A DNA stretch of 64,000 bases from Ceratorhiza oryzae-sativae. Taxonomy: Eukaryota > Basidiomycota > Agaricomycetes > Cantharellales > Ceratobasidiaceae. Both the position numbers and the translations under genes were made by a program. The DNA is taken from positions 1 through 64,000 of the forward strand of contig JARWMV010000010.1 of the NCBI GenBank assembly GCA_030998015.1. Reading direction: 5' to 3'. Of this stretch, positions 12,437 through 23,136 are shown in pieces. Every line of letters starts with the position of its first letter. Within the stretch, counting starts at the first letter, position 1. The notes under the pieces are model-generated. The model saw only the letters and a list, made by a program, of their open reading frames with translations. It was not told where the DNA came from and did not search any database.

Positions 12437-12868
12437 ATGAAATTGTCCTTTTGCTTCCTACCAGTGTCTCCCGCTGACGCTCCTGTCGTCCCGGATCCTG
12501 CCGACGCCGCCTATACGTGCTGGGCCGTCTACCGGCCACTGAACAACACCATATTCGAGTTTGAGCACCACAAGATCATCAAGGAACTAGTAGCTCGAGA
12601 TAATCTCATGAAGAAATTGAGCGCTCTAGACTACTGGCTGGTAAGTGCTCCATTGATTATTTTCTCCTAATTCTAATGGCCGACTTTAAATCAGCTCTAA
12701 CCCGTCCCTTTTGGCCCTTTCCACCAGGCTCACCCACTCAAGCACCTTCTTTATCGTCTAAGCAGGTGTTTTCCTCTCGCAAGATGAGTTGCACTGAATT
12801 TCGAAACCGGAACTGCGACTCCAGCGTCGGGTCACTGCGGGTGTTTAGGCACTCGCTTCCACCCGATT
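12437..12868 (+). pseudogene. hAT transposase C-terminal relic 1
   Basis: An open stretch ends LMKKLSALDYWL at a gtaagt donor (about 12,640). After an AG near 12,728, the reading resumes with SSKQVFSSRKMSCTEFRNR. The VFSS.KM.CT..RN pattern is the signature of the hAT C-terminal dimerisation domain in basidiomycete elements. Only this end of the protein is present, the downstream frame soon ends at 12,868, and no hAT termini are visible nearby. The surrounding DNA has normal CpG content. It is related to, but not identical with, the fragment at 13,664. Confidence 0.7.
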
Positions 12869-13059
12869 GAGAAAGGGCGTTAGACAACTAAAATGCTGGA
12901 CTTTGTGAAACACTATGACAACGGTTTAGCGTGTCATTTTCAGGCTGCCGACTAAAAAATCTCTGCGATCTAGTTTTAATCTCAGTAAATACATGTATGC
13001 GTTCAATTGTCCGCGAGCTTCCCAGCATGCCGGGTACTGCTTATGAATCAAGGCTGTGT

Positions 13060-13300
13060 CATGCCGGAGACAGGGTCTGCCGAGCTTCCTCTGCTTCGGA
13101 GACGCTCGGTAATGCTGATATAAGGCAAACGGAGATTTTCTCCTTCTCTCTCCCCACCAACTAGGGTTGGCAAGGAGAAGGAGAATCTCCTCGGAGAAGG
13201 TTTCTCCCCCTTGCTTCTATCACGTGGGAGAAAGGGTTCGTCCTCCGAACCAGCCCTTCGGAGACAGGGAACGACATTCGGAGAAATTGCCATACTGGGA
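13060..13300 (+). repeat. CGGAGA-rich hairpin repeat, copy 2
   Basis: The centre is an imperfect hairpin at 13,131-13,190. The arm ggagattttctccttctc pairs with gagaaggagaatctcc, with an inner ccaac/gttgg stem. Flanks carry cttcggagac, tcggagaagg and attcggagaaatt. Related copies lie at about 11,720-11,850 and 14,006-14,130. It looks like a small non-autonomous element or its remains. Confidence 0.65.
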
Positions 13301-13663
13301 TGGTGAGTCACATGTACTCATCGCTTAGACCTCCCGTACCGCCCAAAGCAATCCCGCCCTCGCATTGCGCCATCAACTGACTCACACCCCACCCTACATG
13401 CGGTGTCGGTTTGAAGTGCGTCCGAGCTCATTTCCATATATGTAATATCCCCGAATGCACCATTCTTTGCTCGAGTGATTTTATTTGGCCAATGCTCTGG
13501 TGTGTTGGCATTTCGTGGGTATATAAAAGGTACAATTTGCGGGGGCCACCAGAACTTTTATCGGCCTATTTTATTACTCGACATTTACTGAGGCTTCCGT
13601 TTTCAGTCAAAGTCGTCTCGGTTACCGTTAATCTACAAGCTCGCACTCGACCTTCTACCATCT

Positions 13664-13891
13664 CAAGCATCCTCGGTATCTTCTGAGCATGTCTTTTCAT
13701 CCAGCAAAATGACTTGTACACATTTCCGGAATATGATATCGGCAGCAAATGACTAGGCATTGTAGATGCTAAAGCACGCTCTTCGGTCCAACCCCGATGC
13801 GTCGCTAGACCACGAGGAGTGTACACTCGAGCTCATGGCCCAACATGATGAAGAGTTTTCTGGGCATAGTATCATATCCATTGTCGAATAA
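13664..13891 (+). pseudogene. hAT transposase C-terminal relic 2
   Basis: The frame reads ASSVSSEHVFSSSKMTCTHF, then after two in-frame TAG codons MLKHALRSNPDASLDHEEC and a final segment MAQHDEEFSG, with TAA at 13,889-13,891. This is the hAT dimerisation region and C-terminus. The preceding cagtcaaagtcgtctcg probably includes the acceptor of the last intron. The rest of the transposase is missing. Base composition is CpG-normal. Confidence 0.75.
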
Positions 13892-14005
13892 AATCCTTTT
13901 GTGTATATATTCCATCCTAAATCTGTCATGTACATCATCGCTTCGCACTCTATGGATGGCTCCAGTCTTTCGGGGGTGTATCATCTGACCAATCGTGGCC
14001 GTGTT

Positions 14006-14130
14006 ATTCGGAGACAGGGTCTCCCGAACTTCGGCGACTTCGGAGAATCTTGGTAAGCGGAGGAGAAGGAGAAGGAGAATTTACCCTTCTCTCTCCTCAC
14101 CAACCCTATCGCCAACCCTGCCCCCAGTAT
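14006..14130 (+). repeat. CGGAGA-rich repeat, copy 3
   Basis: It contains ttcggagacagggtctcccg, cttcggagaatct, aggagaaggagaaggaga and ctctctcctcaccaaccc. These are the same ordered blocks as the copies near 11,720 and 13,060, but truncated after the CCAACC block. Confidence 0.6.
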
Positions 14131-15477
14131 TATTACACATTATTGAACACAATTACATCACCCAGTTTTTGCAGAGTGTCACACCCTACCTTTCTGTAAG
14201 CGACGCTCCACTCTTGCCGGCACAGTATATGTATTTCATCACGTGCCTGATGAGGGCGTGTCTCTGACAACCACCTTACAATCTGTGCACGCAGCTAGCT
14301 ATGGGCAAACCGAGCGACGTACTTATCTCCCAGAAAACCGCAAATACACTTTCTAATCAGTATCTGGTAAGTTTTCCCGCCATACCATTGAGGTTTCCCG
14401 ACTAGTGGCCTATATGGCAGGTGCAGTTGAAGGAACACCATGATCTGGGAACTCACCTGGCCTGGTTGCATGACCAGATGTCCCAACGTCGTGTAGGGCC
14501 ATCTGTATGTGGCGTCCTGCATGAATATGAGTGCAAGTACCCACTATATATAAAATCCGCTTGTGCTGACGTGTCACGGTTTGCCTGACAGGGCTCAACG
14601 GTTACGCCGCAAAGCTCACCAAACCCATTGTTGACGACTTAGGGAGACGTGATGAGGTCGAATCTGTCACTCCAGATCGCCAGGCCACTTATTGAGCAAC
14701 TCGTTTGATGCAGCCGAAGCATGTATAGCGTTCATCACTCGGGAGCGATTCTAATCGCCCAATGGATCACAATATTACTAAACCTGAGCAAACGATTGAT
14801 TTGACTCACGCTCCACATGAAAGTGCTAAAGCAGGTGTAACCACACTGCTAGACAAAGGTAGATGGATCGTGAGAAATTTAGCCGAGGATCGTCGGCGAC
14901 CTCCTACCGGCCGCTGCGAACTACCTGTTGATGCTTTGTCATATACCCGGTCAGCTCTGCGTACGCTTGAAAGCTGTGAATAAATTCCAGCCATGAGTTA
15001 GGGTAGTTTGTATAAGTCTCCCCGTATCAATTTTTTTCCAGGGCCCGGATACACTAACATGTATTCAGCGTGTACCACGGGCTACGCGAATCGTATCAAA
15101 ATATATTTGTACGGTCAGATTGGGGCCGCCGTGTTGAGTGACGGGGTCACTGGAGAATATCTCTGTACAATCGGTGATCCTTCGGGACCACAGCATCCGG
15201 GAGGATCTACCGTGGCGGATATATCCATTTCGAGTTTGCTTTTTCATTCTTCTTTCGGGCCGATTCTATCGGCCTTTTTTCTTCTTCGTTTGTCTCAGGA
15301 GTATGGCCGTATATATATACGCCACCTCTCATTCATTCGTCCTCAGCTCGACTCCCTTCGTGCTGAGATCTTCGTTGCTTGTTCTTTAGATCTCGCCCGA
15401 TTCGCTACGCTCATCACGCCGAGGCGCACTGTTGGAATTCAGTTCATGTGGGCGCTTACGGCGCTTATACGCATACT
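14131..15477. other. CpG-normal intergenic, nothing recognised
   Basis: The open frames here (for example 15,008-15,493) show no domain I know. The stretch 15,240-15,480 is pyrimidine-rich with a tatatata near 15,310, and could be a promoter or old LTR sequence, but I cannot support either. Confidence 0.4.
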
Positions 15478-15479
15478 TA

Positions 15480-17118
15480 CACTGGCTTACTAAACTCTTG
15501 CAGCACGTGAGGTTTCTCACATTGTTTCGACATGAAGCGGCTGCGTCGTGCGAACGGCTCAGCCTGCCGCCAAGAGTTATTACTGTAGCATGTAGTCAGA
15601 TATCTAATGTATACGTGTGCGAAAATCTAGACGATCTGAATTGCTGGAAAATGAGCAATGAGAAAACTCCCATGGAGGTAGGCTGCAAGACTAATGTAGT
15701 TCACAAGTGCCAAACACAAGCATGGTTGTTCTGACATCCGTAATTACACAAAACTCTAGTAGACATGTGGAAGAATATGATCTGGAGCATTCAGTATCTA
15801 GTATTACCCCCCTTTGCATCAGTTACACTTTGAATTCAAGAAGGAATCAACACATATAGCTGATCAATAAAATCTTGAGGAATACAGTGCCACTCCTCCT
15901 GTAAAGCCAGCCACAATTCCTCCCTATTATGTGGGAGATGCTCCCAAGCATGAACTTTATGGTCCAAGTAGTTCCATATGTGCTCAATGATATTTAGGTC
16001 AGAGCTAGAGGCCAGCCAGGGGAGTAATTCAATTGAGCAGTTGGACAACCAATTCCAGGCAACTTCTGAAGTGTGTTTAGGATCATTATCCTGCTGAAAA
16101 AATATCTGATTTCTCTTCAGCTTATAGTCCTTGATTGTACCAAGGAGTGCCTCCTGAAGAATTTCAGTGTAAAACAAGCTGGTTAGGATTTTGTCAATGT
16201 GGAAGAGGTGTCCAACACCTTGGGAAGTAACACACCCCCATACTATAACATTTCCTCCACCATGCTTCACAACTTTTGAGGTATAAAAAGGGTCTAGGGA
16301 CTTGCCCAGGTGATGCCAACTGTAAGTCTTCCCATCTGAGCCAAATATGTTGAATCTACTCTAGTCAGAGTAAATCCCTTTGCACCACTTTGCCACTGTC
16401 CAGTCTGCATGTTCCTTGGCCCAATCAAATCAAATGCCCTTGTTGCAGAAGTTAATAAACAGGACCTTTTGGTGCACATATGCATGAAGGCCAGTGTCTC
16501 TGAGAGCACAACAAAAGGTCTGAGGGTGAACTGAGGGAAAGAACTTGTGCTGCAAGTCAACAGCAGTAAAATTCCAAGTTTGAGCAAGTGAAAGAGCTGC
16601 AAATCAACCATCAGCTGGGGTGAGCTTATGAGGACAACCAATTTTAGGCTTTTTTGAGAGGGAACTGCAAGGTTTCCAAGTGCATTTAGCAATCCTGCTA
16701 ACAGTAGTGGGGCCAATATGAAAAGCAGCTCCAATTTTGTAAGTGGTAAGCCCCCAAGCCTGCATGTTAGCAATAAGAGCTCTAGTAGGAGTGTTGACAC
16801 ATTTGCCTGGCATAAGTACAAGAATTGAGGGAATACAGCAATTGTAGAGCCAGAAAATGGCCTGTATTTATTGTATGCATACCCAAGTGGTGCACAAATT
16901 ACCTAAGTCTTGCAGCCTACCTCCATGGGAGTTTTCTCATTGCTCATTTTCCAGCAATTCAGATTGTCTAGATTTTTGCACACATATACATTAGATATCT
17001 GACTACATGCTACAGTAATAACTCTTGGTGGCAGGCTGAGCTGTTTGCACAATGCAGCTGCTTCATGTCAAAACAATGTGAGAAACCTCACATGCTGCAA
17101 GAATTTAGTAAGCCAGTG
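15480..17118 (-). mobile_element. Tc1/mariner element Tc1-A, TA target duplication
   Basis: The element starts CACTGGCTTACTAAA and ends with the inverse. TA dinucleotides flank it at 15,478-15,479 and 17,119-17,120. The terminal inverted repeats are 210 bp (15,480-15,689 and 16,909-17,118). Total length is 1,639 bp with a Tc1-type transposase on the minus strand between the repeats. Each TIR holds an outer tcttgcagc and an inner inverted gctgcaaga. The left TIR keeps 11 CpGs; the right TIR and the interior have almost none. Confidence 0.92.
15836..16813 (-). pseudogene. Tc1-A transposase, inactivated
   Basis: On the minus strand the N-terminal helix-turn-helix region (ANMQAWGLTTYKIGAAFHIG) starts at 16,813. 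A frame-shifted middle follows, then a region with GIYSD-stop-SRFNIFGSDG (near 16,355), HGGGNVIVWGC, the second catalytic Asp in FFQQDNDPKHTSEVAWNWL, and LPWLASSSDLNIIEHIWNYL with the third acidic residue. The C-terminus ends LYVLIPS at 15,836. A TAG replaces the Glu that normally follows the first catalytic Asp (SDES), and at least two frame changes lie between 16,604 and 16,270. No functional protein is possible. Confidence 0.88.
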
Positions 17119-17120
17119 TA

Positions 17121-17525
17121 TACTGTGTTTTTCACCTGTGTTTTTAGCTTGCTCTCATTTGTTTTATTCACTTGCTTACCCAGTTTTCTGGCAGACTTGC
17201 AAAACACACACAATGACATGGGTATCTCTTTAAGAGCTAGACAAGGAAATGGGTGGTTTACCTGAATGGGTTGCCCAGGTTGAGTAGCTGAATAAGCCTA
17301 CCCAGGTAAGGCCCAGCAGCTGCATGGGGCAGTGCAGGTATAACCCAGGCAGGTTGTGCCAAATGAAATACCAGTATGAGCCACATATAGACAATTGTGC
17401 AGGTATTGTTCAGTGCATAGCCTGAGGATATGATCATGTATAGTAACAGAAAAAAATTTATACTGTTGGTGTGGTACTTCCTTCTGAAGTTGAACCCCTG
17501 TGGGGTTTTTACAATCTTGATGGCT
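17121..17525. other. CpG-poor spacer between Tc1-A and copia-1
   Basis: No gene is recognised. The stretch is CpG-free and continuous in composition with copia-1. Confidence 0.5.
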
Positions 17526-17530
17526 GAACC

Positions 17531-17824
17531 TGTTGAATTTACAATCATATGCATGTATGTATGCACATATTTGTTTCTGTTTCCTATCCCCCTCTCTCTG
17601 ATATCATGTGCAAGTTTGCAGGGAACCCCTTTTCTCCTTCCTTAGTTCTCTACCTTTGTAGTTGAGCTAAGGTATTGTATTTTCTTTCTCTCCTCATGTA
17701 TTCTATTCACACTGTACTCTGTAGTATGATTTGTATCTTAGGTACAGTATATATAGTTCTCTACCTTCACAGTCAAGCTAAGTACAATTTGTATCTTAGC
17801 CATGAGAAACCTCCCTGTGTGAGA
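17531..17824 (+). repeat. copia-1 5' LTR
   Basis: 294 bp from TGTTGAATTTACAATC to ccctgtgtgaga. It contains tatatag near 17,750 as a possible TATA element. It has no CpG at all, whereas the 3' LTR has 12. A probable primer-binding site, ggttatgagccc, follows at once. Confidence 0.9.
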
Positions 17825-17828
17825 GGTT

Positions 17829-18997
17829 ATGAGCCCTGCAGCCTCTACTAGTATGAAACCAGAGAGCCCTGTTGGCCCAGTAACAGTCCTGCTCCCAATG
17901 TCATTGAGCAAACCAAGCTACCTCAGCAAGAAATTGTTCAACATCCCTGCTCTGAAGAGCAATGGATTGAACTACACAGCATGGAAGTTCTGTCAGCAAA
18001 TGGTCCTATGCCTACAAGGCTTAGAGGACATTGTTCTTGGAGTTGAGAAACCCCTGACTGAACTCACCAATGCTGATGCCAAGACAAAGCCAAGGCCAGC
18101 AAATATACCAAATCCCTGGCCAAGTGGCTGAAGCAAGACCACAAAGCATTTGCCCAGATCTTGTTGGCAATGGAAGATGAAGTGCTGGCCAATGTAGTTG
18201 AAGCAACATTGTCCCAGGATGCATGGATGCAGGTTGTTGAGTGGTGGGAAGGGAAAGGAGCCCAGTCAATATCCTTCCTGTACCACCAACTAGTCAATAC
18301 AAAGATTGAGGAGGATCATGACATTACCACAGGTATAAATTCCCTCCATACAATTGCTTCAAAGATGAAACTGCTAGGGGAACTAGTCAGCAACTCTATG
18401 CTTGCACAAGTCATGATGAATGCATTAGCTCTGTTGTATGCTGTTGTCAGCATGGTCATTCAGACATCAAACCAATTGGGTTCAATTATCTCCAACTTAG
18501 TTATAAAGGCTGCATTAGCCAAGGAAGAGCATTGCAAGAAGGGTCTTGGACTCACCACAATGTTCACAAGCATTGCCAAGCACAAAGCTACAATGTTGAA
18601 GGCAAAGGAGCAGCCCTCAAGACAGAGTGCTAAGACCTGCTCCAATTGCAGCAAGCCTAGACACTTAAGGGCTAAATGCTGGGTGAAAGGAGGTGGTGCA
18701 GAGGGCCAAGGTCCATTTCAAAAGTGGCGGTTGCTGAAGGACAAGGGCAAGGGAAAAGACAAGGACAAGGACAAGTCCAGCAATACAAAGCCAAAAGCCA
18801 AGTCAGCACAGATTGTGATGACATTTGTAGCTATGGACAACATACCAGTTATGCCAACACTATATGCACTACCTGTAGTTGATGAAGAGACAGCTGCACA
18901 CTATTGGCTGATCAACTCAGAGGCATCTTGTCACATGACCCCTCAGCACAAATGGTTTTTGACTTACCAGTCCCTTGTGCCTCCAGTCCTGGTTTGA
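17829..18997 (+). pseudogene. copia-1 gag and protease start
   Basis: Starts ATG at 17,829, just after the LTR. Gag includes LKSNGLNYTAWKFCQQM, then shifts frame near 18,085 and continues as KWLKQDHKAFAQILLAMEDE and onward. A CCHC zinc knuckle follows at about 18,640 (CSNCSKPRHLRAKC). The retropepsin start reads HYWLINSEASCHMTP (about 18,900) where the family has a D-S/T-G triad; Asp has become Asn and Gly has become Glu, both G-to-A changes. The frame stops at 18,997. Confidence 0.85.
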
Positions 18998-19087
18998 GTC
19001 AGCAACAGAACCAAGATATATGCAGTTGGCATTGGCCAAATCTTAGTCACACTTTGTAATTGCAAGGGTCATGAGACCAACACATAC

Positions 19088-21530
19088 ATGGAATCAGTGC
19101 TGCACATACCCAATCTAAATGCAAACCTGATGTTGGTGACCCAACTCAACAAGAAGTGGACAAATGTCCTGTTCCAGAGAGGCATTGGTGTGATTATGAT
19201 TAGTCAGGATGGTCAAGGCAATGATATAGGATGGGCAAAGCAGTCAGGGCAACTCTACAAGGTTCAAGCAAAAATTACACACACCAATTCTACCATGCAT
19301 ACAGCCTTTGTAGAGCCAGACAGCAAAAATAACAATAGCAATTTACAGGCCCAAGACTTTGTTGCATATACCACGAGTACAGTTGCATGAGCAGACCTAC
19401 CTACCTGCCACCACCAATTTGGTCACCTAAACTATGAATAGATGCTAGATATGGTGAGGAAAGGTGCAGTTGAAGGGATGGACATAGTGGGAAACCGCTC
19501 ACCTCCCAAGTTGAAATGTGGCCTGTGCCTCCAAGGGAAGCATACACATGCGCCCTTTCCACCATCCCAATCTTGTACCTCTGAGGTACTCAAGCTTATG
19601 CACAGCAATCTACATGGCCCCTTACCTGTTCAAGCAATTGGAGGATTCCAATATTTTTCTGTAATGATTGATGATAAGTCCTGCAAGATATTTGTGCATT
19701 TATTGTGCAACAAGAGCAATTATGCAGGTCAATTCAAGGACCTCAAAGCATCAATTGAGAATATCATGGGAAGGCAAATTAAACACTTACAGACAGATGG
19801 TGGTGGCAAGTATGGGTCAAACACCTTTGAGGCTTTCTTGCAAGTGGAAGGGATCCAGCAGCAAAAGACCAAAGCAGATTCATCAGCCAGTAATGGCATT
19901 GCCAAGCAAGCAATATGTACCCTAAACAACTGTCAGTGTGCAATGCAATTTGATGCACATTTACCCAAGAAATATTGGGGTTACACAATCTTACATGTGG
20001 CTCACCTGTGGAACATAACACTGAAGAAATGCCTAGATGGCCAAATGCCAAGCAAAGCATTTAGTGGCAAGATCCCAAATGCATTGGGATTACATATGTT
20101 TGGATGCAAGGCCTGTGCTCACATGCCAGACAATATGCACATGAAACTCCAAGCACACTCAATCAAGTGCATATACCTTGGATTTGCTCCTAATAGGAAG
20201 GTGCATGTGCTTGCTCAGTGCAGTACCAGTTGCATAATCACCTCATGTGATGTAGTCTTTGACAAAGGGCTGGACAATTGGCAGTGCATGGTTATCAAGG
20301 ATCATGATGAGGGTCCTACTGATGATGATGAGGGTAAATTGGATGAATTACCACCCATTCAGATAGAAATTCACTCACCCAAATCATCTGATAAACCACT
20401 CAAATTGTCAGAACCTGCACATATACCCAATGAACCAGAAGCCTTACCATCTGAGAGCCTGGACTTGGAGTCTGAAGACCAAGAAATAGTTGTTTTACAG
20501 CCAGATCTGCTGCCAGTGCATCAATCTACATGCAAACAAAGAGTGCCCATACAATATGGAGCACAAGTGGGCAATTTAGCACATACAGATGGATTAGGAG
20601 ATGAAGAGGCACTTACTGAAATAATTGAATTGCCACCCCAGACCTTTGAGGAAGCCATGTGTCACCCAGATGCAAATCTGTGGCTTGAAGCAATGACAGA
20701 AGAGCTGAAATTGATCAAGCAGCACAAAGTATGGATGCTCATGAGCTGTCCTATTGACAAAAATGTTGTTAAATGCCAATGGGTTTTTGACTACAAGCAT
20801 GGAGCTGATGGCAAGATTGTTTGCTACAAGGCTCAATTAGTTGCAAAGGGCTTTTCTCAGCACCCTGGAGTCAACTTTGTTGAAATTTCATCACCTGTTG
20901 CTGCTGCCAATTCCTTACAGACACTCTTAGGCATTGTAGCTGCTCTAGACCTCAAGCTTCTCCAAATCAATGTTAAAACAGCCTTTTTACATGGGGATCT
21001 TGACAAGGAGATTTATATGGAGCAACCTCCAGGCTTTGTTGAAGGCCTGGAATCTGTCTGGAAGCTCAACAAGGTGATTTATGGTCTCAAACAGGCAGTG
21101 CAAGCCTTCTATATGCATCTCAAGAAAATCCTTGAAGATATAGGATTTAAACAATGTGATACAGATCACTCTGTATTCTGGCTATGCAATGGTGAAAAAG
21201 TAGCAATTATACTTAGCCATGTGGACAATATGCTACTTGCTGGATCATCTACAGAAATCCTCAATAAGGTTAAGGCTAAAATCACTGAATCACTAGAAAT
21301 CATTGATCTAGGCAAGGCCAAAATGTTTGTAGGCATTGAAATTGAGTGCAATCACAGTGCAGGCACTCTCAAGATCTCTCAGCACTGCTATATCAATGAT
21401 ATTCTTGCTTGCTTCAATATGTCCAACTGTAAATCATGCAAAACTCCAATGGCTGAATCTCCCAATCTACCAAAGCTTGAAGCGCCATTGATCAATTGGA
21501 ACTGCTACCAGCAGCTCATTGGGTCTGTTA
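19088..21530 (+). pseudogene. copia-1 protease end, integrase and reverse transcriptase
   Basis: After a short protease remnant (MESVLHIPNLNANLMLVTQL), the integrase zinc region (CGLCLQGKHTHAPF) and catalytic core are visible. The first catalytic Asp is Asn (LMHSNLHGP) and the second lies in LQTDGGGKYGS. The RT reads WVFDYKHGADGKIVCYKAQL, AFLHGDLDKEIYMEQPPGF, VIYGLKQAVQAFYMHL and HVDNMLLAGSS, where the YVDD active site has become HVDN. The frame ends where Tc1-C enters at 21,531 and resumes at 24,452. Confidence 0.88.
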
Positions 21531-21706
21531 CAGTGGTCATCAAATCAAATGGTACATGTGACTTGCTCAACTTTAAGCTGCTGCAACAGGCCATGTAGGC
21601 TAAAAGATACTGATGTAGAATAATGGAAGTTGCACAAATAAGTGACGTCTCTTACACTGCCAAGTCTCATGTAAATTGAGAATGACATTGGGAGAAATAG
21701 GGGGAA

Positions 21707-23005
21707 TGTTATGGATTGCTAACATTTTATTTCATTATAGTCTGCCCTGCCAACTGTAATGCAATCCAATTGTGAATTTACTATAAATGAATGAATTTGT
21801 ATGTGTTCAATTTGTACTATTTTGTATATCATAAAATAGTATAAATTCTCATCTTTCCAACGCATATTTTATCGTGATTTTATCTTAAGAATTCATTGAG
21901 ATATGAAGGTTGCGATATTTCCACCTTCAAAGTGATTTTGATCACCGGATCGCATCGCTTATATCTCGGCAACCGCTTACGCTACAACGGTGATCAAGTA
22001 CTCATTCGATAGCTAAGATTCGGGCACATCTTCTGACCGAAGATCGTTGCGATCGAAGCGATCTACAGCCCGACGCAGCCCGAACATCGTCGGGATCTGA
22101 TTGGATCATCAAACAAGATCCACTGGCTCAAGTGAGTCAGGAGAACCACCCTAATTGATCTAGGTGCTTCCTTGACTCACCTTATGACTCACTGAGATGT
22201 TAGCTCGCTTCTTTATATGTATATACTATGATTAATATATGAAACAGCCAATAGCATGTCTTCAATTGCATGCTGCCATTGATCCACTCCCACTCTTTAA
22301 ACCACTCTTCCTATACTGGGAAATGGGAGTCCCCCTGGTATAGCAGTACCCTCTTTGATGATCAACTTGGCATGCATGCAGTTATTTGGCTCTGGAGTGC
22401 CCTCTGAAGGGCATAAAAGGACCCCCTCTGAGGCCCTTCCAGAACCCCTCCTCTTACACACTCACACAGACTTGTTTTTGGTTTCCTTTTCTCTTTTCTC
22501 TTTCTGTGTGATTCTTTGTAACTAGTCTGAACCAAAGTTGTATCAGATATAGTTATATTCTGTGTGATTCATAAGTATCTTATATACAGAGATATATAAG
22601 GATACTTTCTTGCCTGATCAAGCGTGACTTGAGTACCAATCAATAGAACTATAAGTATCTATTAAGATTGTGGTACAGTACACGCATTAGGCAGTACACC
22701 ATTAATTCCATAAGCAACAGCTTAATCTAGAATTAAGATTAGTATCAGTTAGTCCAAGTGGCTAGGGCTGAACTACATTTAAAGCTATCTAAGGGAACCT
22801 GACCATAGTAGTCTTGCTCTTTATAACTATAAATTAGTCAGTTTATACTGTGAACGATTAAGACTATATTAAGTGTTACTTGATCGCATTGAACTACATT
22901 TAGCCTTCTTACTCAAGTCTAAGAAGTATTGAGTATGATTAGGGCATACTAACCTATCTTATCTTCTTAAGGTATAGAAATCTAGGTGTACCCTGACCCG
23001 TAACA
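21707..23005 (+). repeat. Solo LTR 1 of a 1.3-kb gypsy-type LTR family
   Basis: 1,299 bp, TGTTATGGATT ... GACCCGTAACA, with GGGAA on both sides (21,702-21,706; 23,006-23,010). About 200 bp near 21,860-22,095 are dense in CpG. Three TGACTCA-type sites follow (22,133-22,139; 22,173-22,179; 22,185-22,191), and a TATA-like cataaaagg lies near 22,411. Antisense relatives are at 39,429-42,320 and 50,805-52,094. No internal region accompanies it, so it is an LTR-LTR recombination product. Confidence 0.92.
22133..22191. promoter_or_regulatory. Cluster of TGACTCA (Gcn4/AP-1-type) sites in solo LTR 1
   Basis: Three exact TGACTCA or TGAGTCA heptamers occur within 59 bp, about 220 bp upstream of the likely TATA box. 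This is the binding site of fungal bZIP factors of the Gcn4/CpcA class. The cluster is conserved in the two other copies of the LTR. A role in transcription is inference. Confidence 0.5.
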
Positions 23006-23136
23006 GGGAATGAACGTTTTTATTGTTCCATTTGATATGTGGCTGGGCAAATATTTGCTACTCTCCTATCCTCAGCCACCTCAATGCTGCATTTAAGGTG
23101 CAGTAAAATGCCCATGCTCCCCAGACTCATTCAAAC

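Noticed and set aside
15008..15493. A 161-codon open frame as a gene
   Set aside because: No domain, no splice partners, biased pyrimidine-rich end, and it runs into the Tc1-A terminus.
21600..23130. The 1.5 kb between copia RT and the Tc1-C gene as part of copia-1
   Set aside because: The copia frame stops exactly at a TA-flanked inverted repeat and resumes at 24,452; the inner 1.3 kb has its own GGGAA duplication.
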